From the NCBI GenBank assembly GCA_948567375.1, contig OX419759.1:29179493-29243492 (forward strand): a stretch of 64,000 nt of DNA. The letters are read 5' to 3'. The position numbers and the translations under genes were made by a program. Shown piece by piece: positions 46,774-58,302 of the stretch. Positions within the stretch are counted from its first letter, which is position 1; each line of letters starts with the position of its first letter. A model generated the notes under the pieces. The model did no database searches and was not told the origin of the DNA. It saw only the letters and a program-made list of their open reading frames with translations. The stretch comes from Lunularia cruciata. Its lineage: Eukaryota; Streptophyta; Marchantiopsida; Lunulariales; Lunulariaceae.

Positions 46774-49348
46774 CTAATCCGATCCGATGTCCACTTCGTC
46801 CTCCTCTTTCAAACTTGAACCCGAAGTAATCTTACTTCCCATTACTCTTTCCTCGGGTTTCACATCTCCTACTTCTTCGACCAGATCTAGCAATTCTCTT
46901 TCCTGATCTGAAATTGCACTAGTGGGTAATCTATCTAACTCTTCATCTTTCGACCCACTCTTCTCTAATGTCTCTGAGGGCAACTCCAAAGACATTTGGA
47001 TTCCTATGTTATCTACTTCGGATTTTGCCTTAACATCTTGCCAAAGCTTTTCTAACTCTATTTTCACTAAGTCTAATCTAATTGAGATGTTATCCTCTAC
47101 CCTCTAAAATCTTTCTGTCTACACGAGTTCTGAGACTAATTAACAAGGCATTCAAATCAGTGTCTTTCGCTTGTCTTCGCCTCATCTCCTGCACCAACAA
47201 CTTCAACTCGTGCAGTCGCGCTTCTTCAATTCAAACGTTGGCTTCTGTACTTAACATTACGTTCACTCTGAGGACTATCTCCTTCAATGGCTCCAATCTT
47301 GTCTTTTGTTCTTGTTCCTGATCTGCAAGCCATTCCTCTCTATACATCGCCAACTCTTCTTTGAACTCGGGCTTCACCGCTTCCTTCTCTTTCTCCTTCT
47401 GTACAATTTTCTCTTCCTGATTACGAAGTAACTCTCGTAATCTCTCTTCTTCTTTATACCGCATAGACAACTCTCTTTGCCAGAGTTGCTTCTTCTCCTC
47501 CATACTCTCCATCACTTGATCAAGCTCTTGTTCCTTTGGTGCTACCCTCGCCATAGCATGGGTAAGCTCTAGTCTTGAATCAGCAAATTGGTGCTTCAAG
47601 ATTTCGTGCTCCGCTACATGTCTCTCCCTTGTGATGTCACTCTTCCTCGCAAGATCTTCTTGATAGCTCACTTCTCTCTTCAGGTCTTCGATTACCTGAC
47701 TTCTCTCTACTGCTTCCGCTTGCAGTACTTCTCTCTCCTTCTCACCTTGAGTTATACTCCTCTTTAACTCCGAGTTCTCCTCTTCTAATCTTGCTACCAC
47801 CTGCAATATAGTCTTTACCTCTGGACAAGTCGACTGCATCTCCTTCTTCTTCTTCTCCAACTTCACCAACAGCGGGCATACTACCTCTCGCAGGTACTCT
47901 ACTCCCTCACTCGCAACTTCTTCCGCCCACGGAGTAATTTCTTGTTTCTCCTCATGTTCTCTTGATACGCGCCTTCTTCTCTAAAGTCTTTGTATCAGGA
48001 TTGATGCCTCACTACTCGTGCTATCTTTTGCATCTTCCTTCACTTTACTCGGCCCCGCCTCACACTTTGCCTTACGTCTTGAGCAAACTCCTCGCTGTAC
48101 TGCAATCTTCTTCTCCTTGAGCACCAGTACTTCGTCTTCCAGCGCCGCATTGTCTTCGGCTTCTACTTCAGCTTGCACTTCTTCTTCATATTCTTTAGCC
48201 GCTGGTGCCGAGGTCATTTCTCCACCGTCTTCACTGTCATTGCTAGTATCTCCGCTCTATAGTGTCAGCTTAGGTTCCTCCTCACGTTCCGAGTCCTCCG
48301 TCTTGAGCTCAACTTTTCCTTCTGAGTCTTCATCTTCTGACTCAATCACCACCATCCCTTGCCTTGGGTTATGTTTCTGCATCTTTTGAGGTTTCTTGTT
48401 TTCTTCGGCTTCTGCGTGCCGAGTTCTCTTCTTCGTCGGGGTACTTACCACGACCTCCACGTTTTTTCCTGTCTTTGCATAGAAGTCGTCCGTGCTCCGG
48501 ATTTGGAGAATGTATTGCTGCTCCTCCGCGTCGACTTCTCTTCTCAAGTCAGGATGGAAATGAGACACCATTCTATTGCGCTCCGCCAAATTGAGCAAAT
48601 TCAACCCGAGGTAGAAATGTGCTGCAAATGGTACGATGTAGTGTGGAGGTGACTTATCCCGTAGATTCCACACCATCTGCCTTGTTCTCCCATGAAAACA
48701 CCTTGCCCAATTGATTGGTTCTCCTGCAAATAGCTTCTGAAAGAACACCGCTTGGTGTTTCATCACATAAGTGGTTCTCTCCGGTTTCAGGATGGCCATT
48801 AGTGCACTCACAATTCCTCTCCTCATAGGGTCTTTGTAGCTCTCAATTTTGTACCCATTCTTTGTTCTCTTTGACGAGAAGGCATCTCTCACCTCCTGCG
48901 TTTCTTGGGCTATCTCTCCTTTCCCCAAGAACGTGGCTCCTTGCTCCGAACCTGCCTCCTTCCCGAGTACAAGTCTCCAATCCGACTCTGTCCAGCGAGC
49001 CGGATTTCCTCTCTTCCCTTCTTCCTCGGGACCATCAAGACACTTACTCTCGATGATTTCTGTCATGAATCTTGGAAAACTTACGTTCCAGTTCCATGCC
49101 AGAAAGGTGATCCAAAGTCGGCTCAAGACTTCAATCCTTGCTTCTACATCTAATCTCCAAATCGCATGATTTCTCATTGTGAATTCAGAGTTTTTCTTCC
49201 CTCCTCCCATCTCTTCTGCTTTCTTATTGTCTCTTGATTTCTCTCTTGCGACTTCTCCCTTGCGCACTAACCCGAGTACAACTTTATTTCCCTTTCCCCG
49301 ATCACTTGCAAGATGACTCCTCAACGGCAAAGGAAAATTGCTTGACAA
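46774..49348 (-). pseudogene. LTR-encoded protein of ~860 codons: globular N-terminus, coiled-coil C-terminus
   Basis: Function unknown. The N-terminal half (49348-48257) has RLWITFLAWNWNVSFPRFM, VMKHQAVFFQKLFAGEPINW, CFHGRTRQMVW and AAHFYLGLNLL, possibly akin to the extra 'plant transposon' domains of Tat-like gypsy elements. After an acidic, Ser-rich linker comes a coiled coil of about 350 residues (48217-47231) with heptads such as VARLEEENSELKRSI, then a tail ending VDIGSD. One frame is kept from 49348 to about 47110. Stops are at 48257 (TAG; CAG in the 5' LTR copy), about 47978 (TAG; CAG in the other copy) and about 47228; a 1-nt insertion lies near 47107. The F copy has ATG where this one has TTG. 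It is transcribed in the same direction as gag-pol. Confidence 0.8.
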
Positions 49349-49365
49349 TTTTTTAATTCAGTTTT

Positions 49366-49374
49366 GATTTTTAT
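49366..49374 (-). promoter_or_regulatory. TATA box in the 3' LTR of element G
   Basis: TATAAAAAT on the minus strand, about 26 bp before the ORF start. In the 5' LTR this region is deleted, so G has no such box upstream of its gag. Confidence 0.55.
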
Positions 49375-49762
49375 AGAGTTGCACTTCTTTGTCTTCCGTT
49401 GCTTCAAGTTTCTACTGAGAAATCACACCTCCGGCATGCACCTGTCACTGTCAATCAACCTTCACGCGTATGAGCCGCCAGTTTTGAAATGGCCCCTTCT
49501 TGAATTTCTCGCTCCGACAAAAGGTTGTTAGACTGTCTTTGCCTCAGGTTGAGCTCCTCCCGATCTGAGGACAATTTACTTCGTATTGTATGCTGATAGG
49601 GCATTTCCAAGTACTTCGCCTTATGACCCGAAGTCACTTTACTTTGGGTTTCATCCCAAAGCCAATTTTCTTTGCCTTCTTTGGCCATATAGGCGCAATC
49701 CGACCTCTCTATACACTTCTTCTCCTTTATTTTGAAAAAAAACAAAAAATGTGTGCACCACA

Positions 49763-49778
49763 TACCCCTTCCCTCAAA
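49763..49778 (-). promoter_or_regulatory. Polypurine tract of element G
   Basis: Minus strand TTTGAGGGAAGGGGTA, immediately before the TGTGGTGC start of the 3' LTR. The pol stop codon (about 49773) overlaps it. Confidence 0.8.
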
Positions 49779-50976
49779 TGTGAGCGTCCCCGCGAACATA
49801 GACCTCGGGTGTCTTAGAAACTTCCGAGTCTATGGTCCAATATCTCCGAACTCTCCACCCATTTATGCAAGTGGCAAAAGGATTACCTTCCAAATCGACG
49901 AGTTGCATGGATCCATTTTTGTAAAGATGAAGAACTCAATAGGGACCCATCCATCTCAAATGCAACTTGCCTGGAAAAAATATTCGGCGATTGTCATATA
50001 ACAAAACCAAATCCCCTTCTCGTACAGTCACAGGCTTGATTCTTTGATCGTGCCTGACTTTCCTCTATGCTTGTACTTCTTTTGTGGTTTGCATTGCATC
50101 GTCTCTTTTCTCTTCTAACCACATCAATTGATGAATCCGAAGATCCTGACTTTCCTCTTCCGACATCCGTTCTTCGCACAGAACTTGATTTGTCGGAACT
50201 TCAAATTCAACTGGTAGTATGGGATGCAAGCCATATGTCAAGAGGTATGGGGTTTGTTTGGTTGTAATCTTCTCTGTCATTCGATATGCCCACAACGCGG
50301 CTGGTAATTTCGTATCCCAATCATAGGCATAATTGACAGTCACCTTATTCAAAATTTTACAAAGTAACCCATTCGCTTTTTCCGTTAAGCCATTTGCTTT
50401 TGGGTTATAAGGAGTCGTCTTCTGATGTTTAATCTGAAAATACTTGGTTAACGCCTCCATTACAGAGTTCAAAAAATGTGTTCCTTGGTCATTGACCAAT
50501 TGCAGAGGACACCCATATTGGGAGATGATGTTTCGAAAGAAAAATTCCGCCATAGTTTCCGCATCATCTCTACGAGTTGCTTCCGCTTCAACCATCTTGG
50601 TAGCATAGTCAGTGCAAACCAAAATGTAGCGCTTTCTTCTGACTTGGGTCACTGGTTGAATGGGACCCACAAAATCAATCCCCCATTTCTCAAATGGGGC
50701 CAACGGCAAAATTGGTCTCAAAGGCCATTGAGAAGTAGCCATCGGCTTCCCCGTTCTTTGACACGCATCACAGCTTCGGATATGAGCATGTACATCTTTG
50801 TACATTGTAGGCCACCAATACCCTGCCGAAAGAATTTTCTTTACAATATTCTTCAGAGCATAGTGTCCTCCCAATGCCTTGGAGTGTAAAGATTCAATTA
50901 CTCCTCCTACTTCGTATGACTCCAAGCATCGCTGAAGTACTTCGTCTTTGCCCATCTTAAATAAAATGCTGTGTTT
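49773..50976 (-). pseudogene. Integrase of element G
   Basis: The zinc-binding part has ALGGHYALKNIVKKILSAGYWW with CDACQRTG. The DDE core shows Asp in WGIDFVGPIQPV, Asp in LVNDQGTHFLN and Glu in KANGLTEKANGLL. The long frame stops at 50065, but the tail (IKPVTVREGDLVLLY, KLHLRWMGPY, INGWRVRRYW) continues across TAG and TGA codons to about 49773. No chromodomain or PHD is present. TAG near 50975 separates it from RNase H. Confidence 0.9.
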
Positions 50977-53900
50977 AAGCTAGTACGGCCCCATTTTCCT
51001 GAGAAAGACTGCCCGCTGTTCCGGATCCATCCCCTCAGGACAATGGAGAGTATTCAGATAATTATATTCATCTGCATACCTTGTACTTCTCATTGCTGAT
51101 AAGTGATACAACTCTTTGTCAAGGAACCGATCGTCAATTTCCCACTCTTGGTCTTGAGTTTCTAACCTGGACAGGAAGTCCGCATTCGAATGCGAAGCTC
51201 CCTTCCTCACTTGTACAGTATACGTGAACTCTTGTAATAACAAGATCCATCTTGCAATTCGTCCCGATAAATCTGCCTTCTTGACCAGATGTTGCAATGC
51301 ATAATGGTCAACATAGAAGACAAACTCATACCCCAACAAATAATGATGAAATTTCTTGCAGGCATACACCATTCCAAGTGCTTCTCTTTCAGTCATCAAA
51401 TAGTTCTTTTCAGAATCTGAAAGTTGTCGGTTGGCATAATACACCGGGTTGTCCTTCTTCTTCTTGTCCTTCTGACTTAAGACAACCCTGATGGCCATGG
51501 ACGAAGTGCCCACATACACATGAAAAGGGACGTCCCAATTCGGGGCCCTCATGACTGGTGCTTCAACCAGTTTCTTCTTCAACACTTGGAAAGCTTTGTC
51601 TTGATGTGCTTCCCATATATAGTCTTCGGATTTCTTCAGAAGCTTTGTAAGTGGTGCAGCAAGCACTGCATAGTTTGACACAAAGCGTCTATAATATCCA
51701 ACATGTCTCAAGAAGGCTCTCAGCTCCCGGATGTTCTTTGGGGATTCCAAAGCTGCGATTATATTAACCTTCTCAACATCGACTTCAATACCTCGGCTTG
51801 ACACCCGATGCCCCAGAAGAATTACCTCCTTCATTGCGAAGAAGCATTTCTCCGGGTGTAATGACAAGCCGGCAAAACGACACCTTTCAAATGTTTGGCA
51901 AAGGTAATCTAGATGTACATCTCTTTGCCCAAACACACAAAAGTCATCGATAAAAACTTCCACAAATTTGTGCAAGAAATCCTTGAAGATCAAATTCATC
52001 ATCCGCTGGAAAGTAGCGGGAGCATTACACAACCCAAAGGGCATTTGATTGTAAGAAAAAGTGCCCCAATCGGTCGTGAATGTAGTTTTATCCTTGTCTT
52101 CTTCTTGAGTGGATACTTGATTGTACCCTGAAAATCCATCAAGAAAACTATAACAAGGATGGCCAACTACTTGATCTAAAATTGTATCGGTAAAAGGCAA
52201 GGGATGATGATCTTTCCTTGTAACTGCGTTCAATTTTCGGAAGTCTTGGCACACTCGGATCTTCCCTGTTTTCTTCTTCGGGACAATGACAATGGAGGAG
52301 ACCCATTCACTGCTTAAGACATGGAAGATGATTCCAGCCCCTAAGTACTTGTCGATTTCATCTTTCACCAAAAGCGAGTACTTCGGGTTCAGGCGGTATT
52401 GTCGCTGCCGAACTGAAACTGCACCTTCAACCAAATCAATCTGGTGTTCTCCAAATTCTTGTGGAATACCCGGCATTTGATCAATCGACCAGGCAAATAC
52501 ATCCTGGAACTCTATAAACAGGGCAATGTATCCTGCCAACTCCTCCAAAGTAACTGTCTTCGAGATCTTTAAAAATTTTCCTTCAGTTAGTAACACCTCT
52601 TGACAGTCATCGGGGTTGATGACTCCTTCAACGTGGCTTACTCGGCTTAACCCGAGGTGAGCGGCCATCAAACCCTCTTCCTCCAAGTCAGGTTCACTCA
52701 AGGTAAGGTCATATGGATCTTTGTCGTCAACCTCTACCTCGTAGCATTCCAAGTAATTAACTTGGACTTCTTCTTTGGATTCGTCTGAAGACGAAGACGA
52801 TGAGTCTTCGGATTCGTCTTCCTCTTCTGACGAACTTGTTTCCCCAAGATGGGGAACCTTTGTCCAACTCACAGTCACCAGCTTCTGATCTTCGGACGAA
52901 ATGTCCTTGAATCTTAACTTCTGCTGATGCCAATCCACTACAACTTGGGCACTATACAACCAGGGTCTGCTGATCAACAGAGGGTAACCAGTTTTTGTCA
53001 CTGGCCGCAACATGATGTAATTCAACTTGAAGGGTACCCCTCCAATGATCGTGGTAATGTTTGACAGCATGCCCAAGGGCCATCTCCTGGTTTGGTTGGC
53101 AAACTTCAAAGCTCGGGGTGTTGGTTCAAACGTATGATACCCGAGTCGATTCGCCGTATCTTTGGTCATGACATTCACACCGGACCCCAAGTCAATGGGT
53201 ATTGATGTGATCATGCACCCTGTAATCTCCGCGTCTACCTTGGGAGATCCCAAATCTTCTTGTTCAATACGATAAATAGCAGGCAGGTCCTTCTTTGACA
53301 TCAACCTCACCTTCTTGAGGGCCAAATTAAGCTGTCTCTTGTACAACTTGTTATCTTCCCACAATTGCTTAAATGTAACATTGGCATTTGTGGTGGCCAG
53401 ATCGGCTACAATATCATATTGGGGAACTCCTCCCAATTTGACCATCTTCGTCTTCAGCTTTGGGTCCGAGGACCCTCCATGTTCCCTCTTGACTTCGGGA
53501 CGCTTCAAAATGGTGATGGGCTTGTTGATGGCCTTAACCCGAGCTTCCTCGGGTTGGCCCACCTCGGCTTGGATTAGACCCTTTACTTTGGATCGGATGT
53601 CTGCCGGAAAAATTGGAGACTTCGTCTTCGTCTCTTCTTCCAAACTCAGTTCCCGAGTCCTGAGTAATGCCTCCATTAATTCTTTCTGCAAGGCTTTAGC
53701 TTTAGCTTTTGCAAGGATCTTTTCCTCCTTGGCCGAAAGAATGGCTTTTGGGCGCTGTCTCTTTGCCTTTTGGGAAGACGACGAGGTCGTACTCAGTTCT
53801 TTGGCATCACGCTTCTTCTTGCTGGAGCGTATCTCAACTTTCAAAACTTCAAGGTCTGGCCATTCTCCTTCTGAGGCCGGACTTCCTTCTTGAGGTCTTT

Positions 53901-54063
53901 CTTCCTCAAGAGTAATGCAATTTACATTCGTATCCCCCTTCGGCTGAAGTGCTGCACGCTCAGCGGGGGTCTGTACATATTTTACAAGAGGCTTCGGGTT
54001 TGGTGGGTGAGGGCATTGGTTGCCCGTATGCCCCAATCCTTTACAATTTCCACACAGGAAACA
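50977..54063 (-). pseudogene. Protease, reverse transcriptase and RNase H of element G
   Basis: 1047 codons from 54123 (first part is the gag frame after a shift). The second zinc knuckle CGNCKGLGHTGNQC lies at 54054-54013. The protease site is SIPIDLGSGVNVM (Asp at 53193). An acidic Ser-rich linker (about 52850-52750) precedes RT, which has SSIVIVPKKKTGKIRVCQDF and FIDDFCVFG near 51943-51957. In RNase H the first catalytic Asp is Gly (YVGTSSMAI, codon 51508-51510), while the sister element F keeps Asp. The Glu (TEREALGMVY) and Asp (FYVDHYALQHL) remain. Apart from this the enzymes look intact. Confidence 0.92.
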
Positions 54064-55844
54064 TACCCAATTTGCCTTCTTGGCTCGGGACAACTTGGAG
54101 ACCAATGTCCCATCGAGCCACAATTATAATAGGCTCCGGGCACAACATTTTGAGGGCAATTTTGGTTGCTCATCGGTGGTCTTCGTGAAGGAGCATTGGG
54201 GTTATACTCCCTGGGTCCAAACCTTGGACCTTGATACAATGTGCTCAGTTGAGGCTGTACCTCCTGAGTTTGGTACACCACCTCTTCGTCCTCGTCTTGG
54301 TTCCATCCCGGAACCCAATCAATCTACTGCATCGGGAATGCATTACGAGTATTGCATTCTGTGTTGGCGTGGCTGGATTTGCCACATGCGGTGCACCACA
54401 CATTAGATCATCCAAATGCTGGGGCCTTTCTTTGGTCCTTAGCCCCAATCATCTGGATCTTGAAATCCGAAAACTCCTTGATGAGGGCATCCAGCTTCGT
54501 ATCTACCTTATGTACACTCTTGGCTGCAGGAGTCACTGGTTTCTTGCCTCCATGTCTTCTGACTCGTCTTGGCTTTGATTCTTCTTCGGATTCTGAAGAA
54601 GAGCTCAAAGACATAGAGGATTCATCGGAAGAAGGGGAGGTGCTGTGTGAAGCTCTCCTTCTGGGCTTCTTGCCCTTCTTCTCCCGATTTCTCCGGTTAC
54701 CGGCAGAGTGAGAGTGGGCCGCTTCATAACGAGCGACATGTTTGAGTTCTTTGTCCAAGGAAGTTATGTTCCTCTCCCTGGCAAAGATTTGTATCTCTGG
54801 TGAAAGGCCCCCGAGGAACCAGGTAATGGCTTGGGCATTGGAGTATCCCGCCACCCTCGATTGCTTGGGAACTCGCTTCAGTAGTGCCATGAACCGCTCA
54901 GAGTAGTCCCTCAACTTCTCTTTCTTGCCCCGGTCCAAATTTTTGAGTGCCGCAAAGACACTCGTATTGTAGTCAACCTCCCGGAATTGTTCCAGGAAGT
55001 TGTTTCTCAAGTCCGCCCAGTTCGATGGTACAAACCCCTTCTGAGTCACATGGGTGTACCAGCTCCGAGCTTTCTTGCGAAGCAGACTTGGGAAAATTCT
55101 CAGTCAATCCGCCGAGTCATGCTCCTTGTTAGCAAAGGAGATGACTTCAAATTCTTTGATGAATTCATCGGGGTCTTCGTCTTGTTCTGTCCCCTTATAC
55201 TTCTGATAGGCGTGTCGGGTGACAAGGAGCAAAGTCATCGTTTGATGCACTGGGATTGGCTGAGGTAATGTGGAACTTGACGGAATGGAAGGATTGGCTG
55301 GAATTGACGCCGTATTGTCAGCCCAGGGATTCCAATTCGTCAAATTCAAGGTAGGGTCTTCTTCAACAATTTCTACTATGAGGGTGTCGACTTCAACCCG
55401 AGTGGAAGATTCAGGATTAACACCTTTGATGGGTTTTTCAAAATTCCTTTGGGACAACCGAGGAATCGTTCGTAGAAGATATTGACACTCGTCTTCAGTA
55501 AGTGTTTGTGCTGTCTTTTCTTGAACAAAGGTCTTCAAGGAAACAACTTCCTTTACAGCTCTAGGGGAAGTTGGTGGACTGGGCCGCAATGCATATGTTT
55601 GCCCACTCGATTCTTTCTTCTTTTTGGAAGAAGAGGGAGATGCGAAGTAGCCTTGCCAACCGCCTTCGTGTTTCTTGTGGTCAAGTTCTTGCAGGGCTTC
55701 TTGCACTTCGTGAAGGAGTTGAAAATCCAATGCCTCTCGTTCAGTTTTGTCCGTGATGGATAAGACGTGCAGACGTTTGTCTTCTTCACGCTGAAGTGCT
55801 CGTCTTCAAGCTCTCTCTTCCCGTTGTTCTTTCAATGCAGACAT
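54064..55844 (-). pseudogene. gag of element G
   Basis: The likely start is the ATG at 55844 (SALKEQREE follows). A TGA follows within 15 codons, after which an open frame runs from 55730 to 55104. Stops at about 55101 (TGA; CGA in F) and 54405 (TGA; CGA in F) separate it from the next pieces. Capsid motifs: QDEDPDEFIKEFEVISF, ARSWYTHVTQKGF and DYSERFMALLKRVPKQS. The first zinc knuckle (YNCGSMGHWSPSC, near 54128-54090) has Tyr for its first Cys. A 1-nt loss near 54060 moves the reading frame just before the second knuckle. Confidence 0.85.
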
Positions 55845-55907
55845 TCATATTGCATTGATACCCAATTTCCAATTTGGCTTCGTATTCTTCCACTTCCAAG
55901 ATTTGTA

Positions 55908-55925
55908 TCCCCGGCAGCGGTGCCA
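55908..55925 (-). promoter_or_regulatory. Primer binding site of element G (tRNA-Asp type)
   Basis: Minus strand TGGCACCGCTGCCGGGGA lies 7 nt after the 5' LTR end. It differs at two positions from TGGCGCCGTTGCCGGGGA, the complement of the plant tRNA-Asp 3' end used by many non-chromovirus gypsy elements. Confidence 0.75.
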
Positions 55926-55932
55926 AAAATCA

Positions 55933-58302
55933 TGTGACAACCCGGCAAATATCACTCTTGCGGTAATCGGGTAAGTAAAGTTCGTTCCCACAGAGATACG
56001 AGTCAAAAATGTCCAAATACAAATGAAAGTGACAATTTAGTTCTTCTTGAGTTTGTCTTTAATCTCTCAGGTAGAAACCACAACCAGAAGAGAGTAACAA
56101 GCATTGACTTGCAGTCTTGTCACAAATTAACACTTCTTAATCACAACTCCATCAAATCTTTCCAAACAATCTTGATTGTGATGATTCAGGCTCTCCCAAA
56201 AATGGCACTTCACTGCAAAACAACTTCGCCTCAGAATTGTGTTCTACCCCTCCACTGAAGGCACAACTTCCTTGATCAAAATTGCTTCACATCAACTTCG
56301 CACTGCACTCACAAATGCAAAATACTACCAACACTACAATTCCTCTCAGATCTGTCAAGGCATTGCTTCGATTGCACTTCACTCAGGATCAAACACACAG
56401 AATGAAGATCAAGGCTGTGGAATCTAACATCCAACAAGCACTCTGACTTGCACTTCAAATTTCTCCAAACACTCACAAACACAATTGCAAAATTGATACT
56501 CGGAATCAAGCTCAAGCGACGAGCACTGCTTCACAGCCCTTTGCTTTATCTATTCTCAAAAAAAATGAGCACTAAACAACATCTGACTGCGAATGCCACT
56601 CTTAAATAGTGAAGCAATTGGCAGTTCTAGCAACTATACCGTTCTACCACAACTGTTCTAACCTGCAAATCCGAAATGACAATGCACCTCTTCATATCTG
56701 CCCCTTCAAATCTCAAATTGGTTACTAATCCAATCCGATGTCCACTTTGTCCTCAGCTTTCAAACCCAAACCCAAAGTAATCTTACTTCCCATTACTCTT
56801 TCCTTGGGTTTCACATCTCCTACTTCTTCGACCAGATCTAGCAATTCTCTTTCCTGATCTGAAATTGCACTAGTGGGTAATCTATCTAACTCTTCATCTT
56901 TCGACCCACTCTTCTCTAATGTCTCTGAGGGCAACTCCAAAGACATTTGGATTCCTATGTTATCTACTTTGGGTTTTGCCTTAACATCTTTCTCAAGCTT
57001 TTCTAACTCTATTTTCACTAAGTCTAATCTAATTGAGATGTTATCCTCTACCTCTAAAATCTTTCTGTCTACACGAGTTCTGAGACTAATTAACAAGGCA
57101 TTCAAATCAGTGTCTTTCGCTTGTCTTCGCCTCGTCTCTTGCACCAACAACTTCAACTCGTGCAGTCGCGCTTCTTCAATTCAAACGCTGGCTTCTGTAC
57201 TCAACATTGCGTTCACTCTAAGGACTATCTCCTTCAATGGCTCCAATCTTGTCTTTTGTTCTCGTTCCCAATCTGCAAGCCATTCCTCTCTGTACATCGC
57301 CAACTCTTCTTTGAACTCGGCCTTCACCGCTTCCTTCTCTTTCTCCTTCTATACGATTTTCTCTTCCTGATTACAAAGTAACTCTCGTAATCTCTCTTCT
57401 TCTCTATACCGCATAGACAACTCTCTTTGCCAGAGTTGCTTTTTCTCCTCCATACTCTCCATCACTTGATCAAGCTCTTGTTCCTTTGATGCTACCCTCA
57501 CCATAGCATGGATAACCTCTAGTCTTGAATCAGCAAACTGCTGCTTCAAGATTTTGTGCTCCGCTACATGTCTCTCCCTTACGATGTCACTCTTCCTCGC
57601 AAGATCCTCTAGATAGCTCACTTCTCTCTTCAGGTCTTTGATTACCTGACTTCTCTCTATTGCTTCTGCTTGCAGTACTTCTCTCTGCTTCTCACCTCGG
57701 GTTATACTCCTCTTTAACTCTGAGTTCTCCTCTTCTAATCTTGCTACCACCTGCAATACAGTCTTTACCTTTGGACAAGTCGACTGCATCTCCTTCTTCT
57801 TCTTCTCCAACTTCACCAACAGTGGGCATACTACCTCTCGCAGGTACTCTACTCCCTCACTGGCAACTTCTTCCTCCCACGGAGTAATTTCTTGTTTCTC
57901 CTCATGTTCTCTTGATACGCGCCTTCTTCTCTGAAGTCTTCGTATCGAGATTGATGCCTCACTACTCGTGCTATCTTTTGCATCTTCCTTCACTTTACTC
58001 GGGCCCGCCTCACACTTTGCCTTACGTCTTGAGCGAACTCCTTGTTGTACTGCGATCTTCTTCTCCTCGAGCACCGGTACTTCATCTTCCAGCGCCGCAT
58101 TGTCTTCGGCTTCTACTTCGGCTTGCACTTCTTCTTCATATTCTTTAGCCGCTGGTGCCAAGGTCATTTCTCCACCGTCTTCACTGTCACTGCTAGTATC
58201 TCCGCTCTGCAGTGTCAGCTTAGGTTCCTCCTCACAATCTGACCTCTCTATACACTTCTTCTCCTTTATTTTGAAAAAAAATAAAAAATTGTGGGCACCA
58301 CA
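55933..58302 (-). repeat. 5' LTR of element G, internally deleted
   Basis: Matches the 3' LTR from both ends but lacks the part equal to about 48283-49697. The join lies near 58240, where CTCCTCACA runs straight into ATCTGACCTCTC. The lost part contains the TATA box and the N-terminal half of the LTR ORF. The coiled-coil part of the ORF is still open in long pieces (58200-57349 and 57156-56725). Confidence 0.9.
56725..58230 (-). pseudogene. Coiled-coil half of the LTR-encoded protein in the 5' LTR of G
   Basis: From LTLQSGDTSSDSEDGGEM through EEEVQAEVEAEDNAALEDE to the coiled coil, ending at VDIGLD (56725). This copy keeps glutamine codons where the 3' LTR has TAG (at 48257 and near 47978) and lacks its 1-nt insertion. 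A TGA near 57180 and a TAG near 57348 remain. The start is lost by the deletion. Confidence 0.75.

Larger units (their letters stand above)
45982..49762 (-). repeat. 3' LTR of element G, 3.8 kb
   Basis: On the minus strand it runs from TGTGGTGCACACATTTTTTG to GGGTTGTCACA. Its start follows a polypurine tract directly. The limits are confirmed by the element's target duplication and by three solo LTRs of the same family elsewhere in the window. It carries the ORF at 46774-49348. Confidence 0.92.
45982..58302 (-). mobile_element. Element G: near-complete gypsy element with giant LTRs
   Basis: Ends are TGTGACAACC (45982) and GGGCACCACA (58302). GAAGG flanks both sides (45977-45981 and 58303-58307), a perfect 5-bp target duplication. 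On the minus strand: 5' LTR 58302-55933, primer site, one gag-pol frame 55844 to about 49773, polypurine tract, 3' LTR 49762-45982. The 5' LTR is shorter (2370 against 3781 bp) because of one internal deletion. It inserted in the LTR of element F. It has few stops and one 1-nt loss, so it is among the younger insertions. Confidence 0.93.

Noticed and set aside
53315-53893. A 192-codon plus-strand open frame
   Set aside because: It is the antisense shadow of the gag-protease linker of element G.
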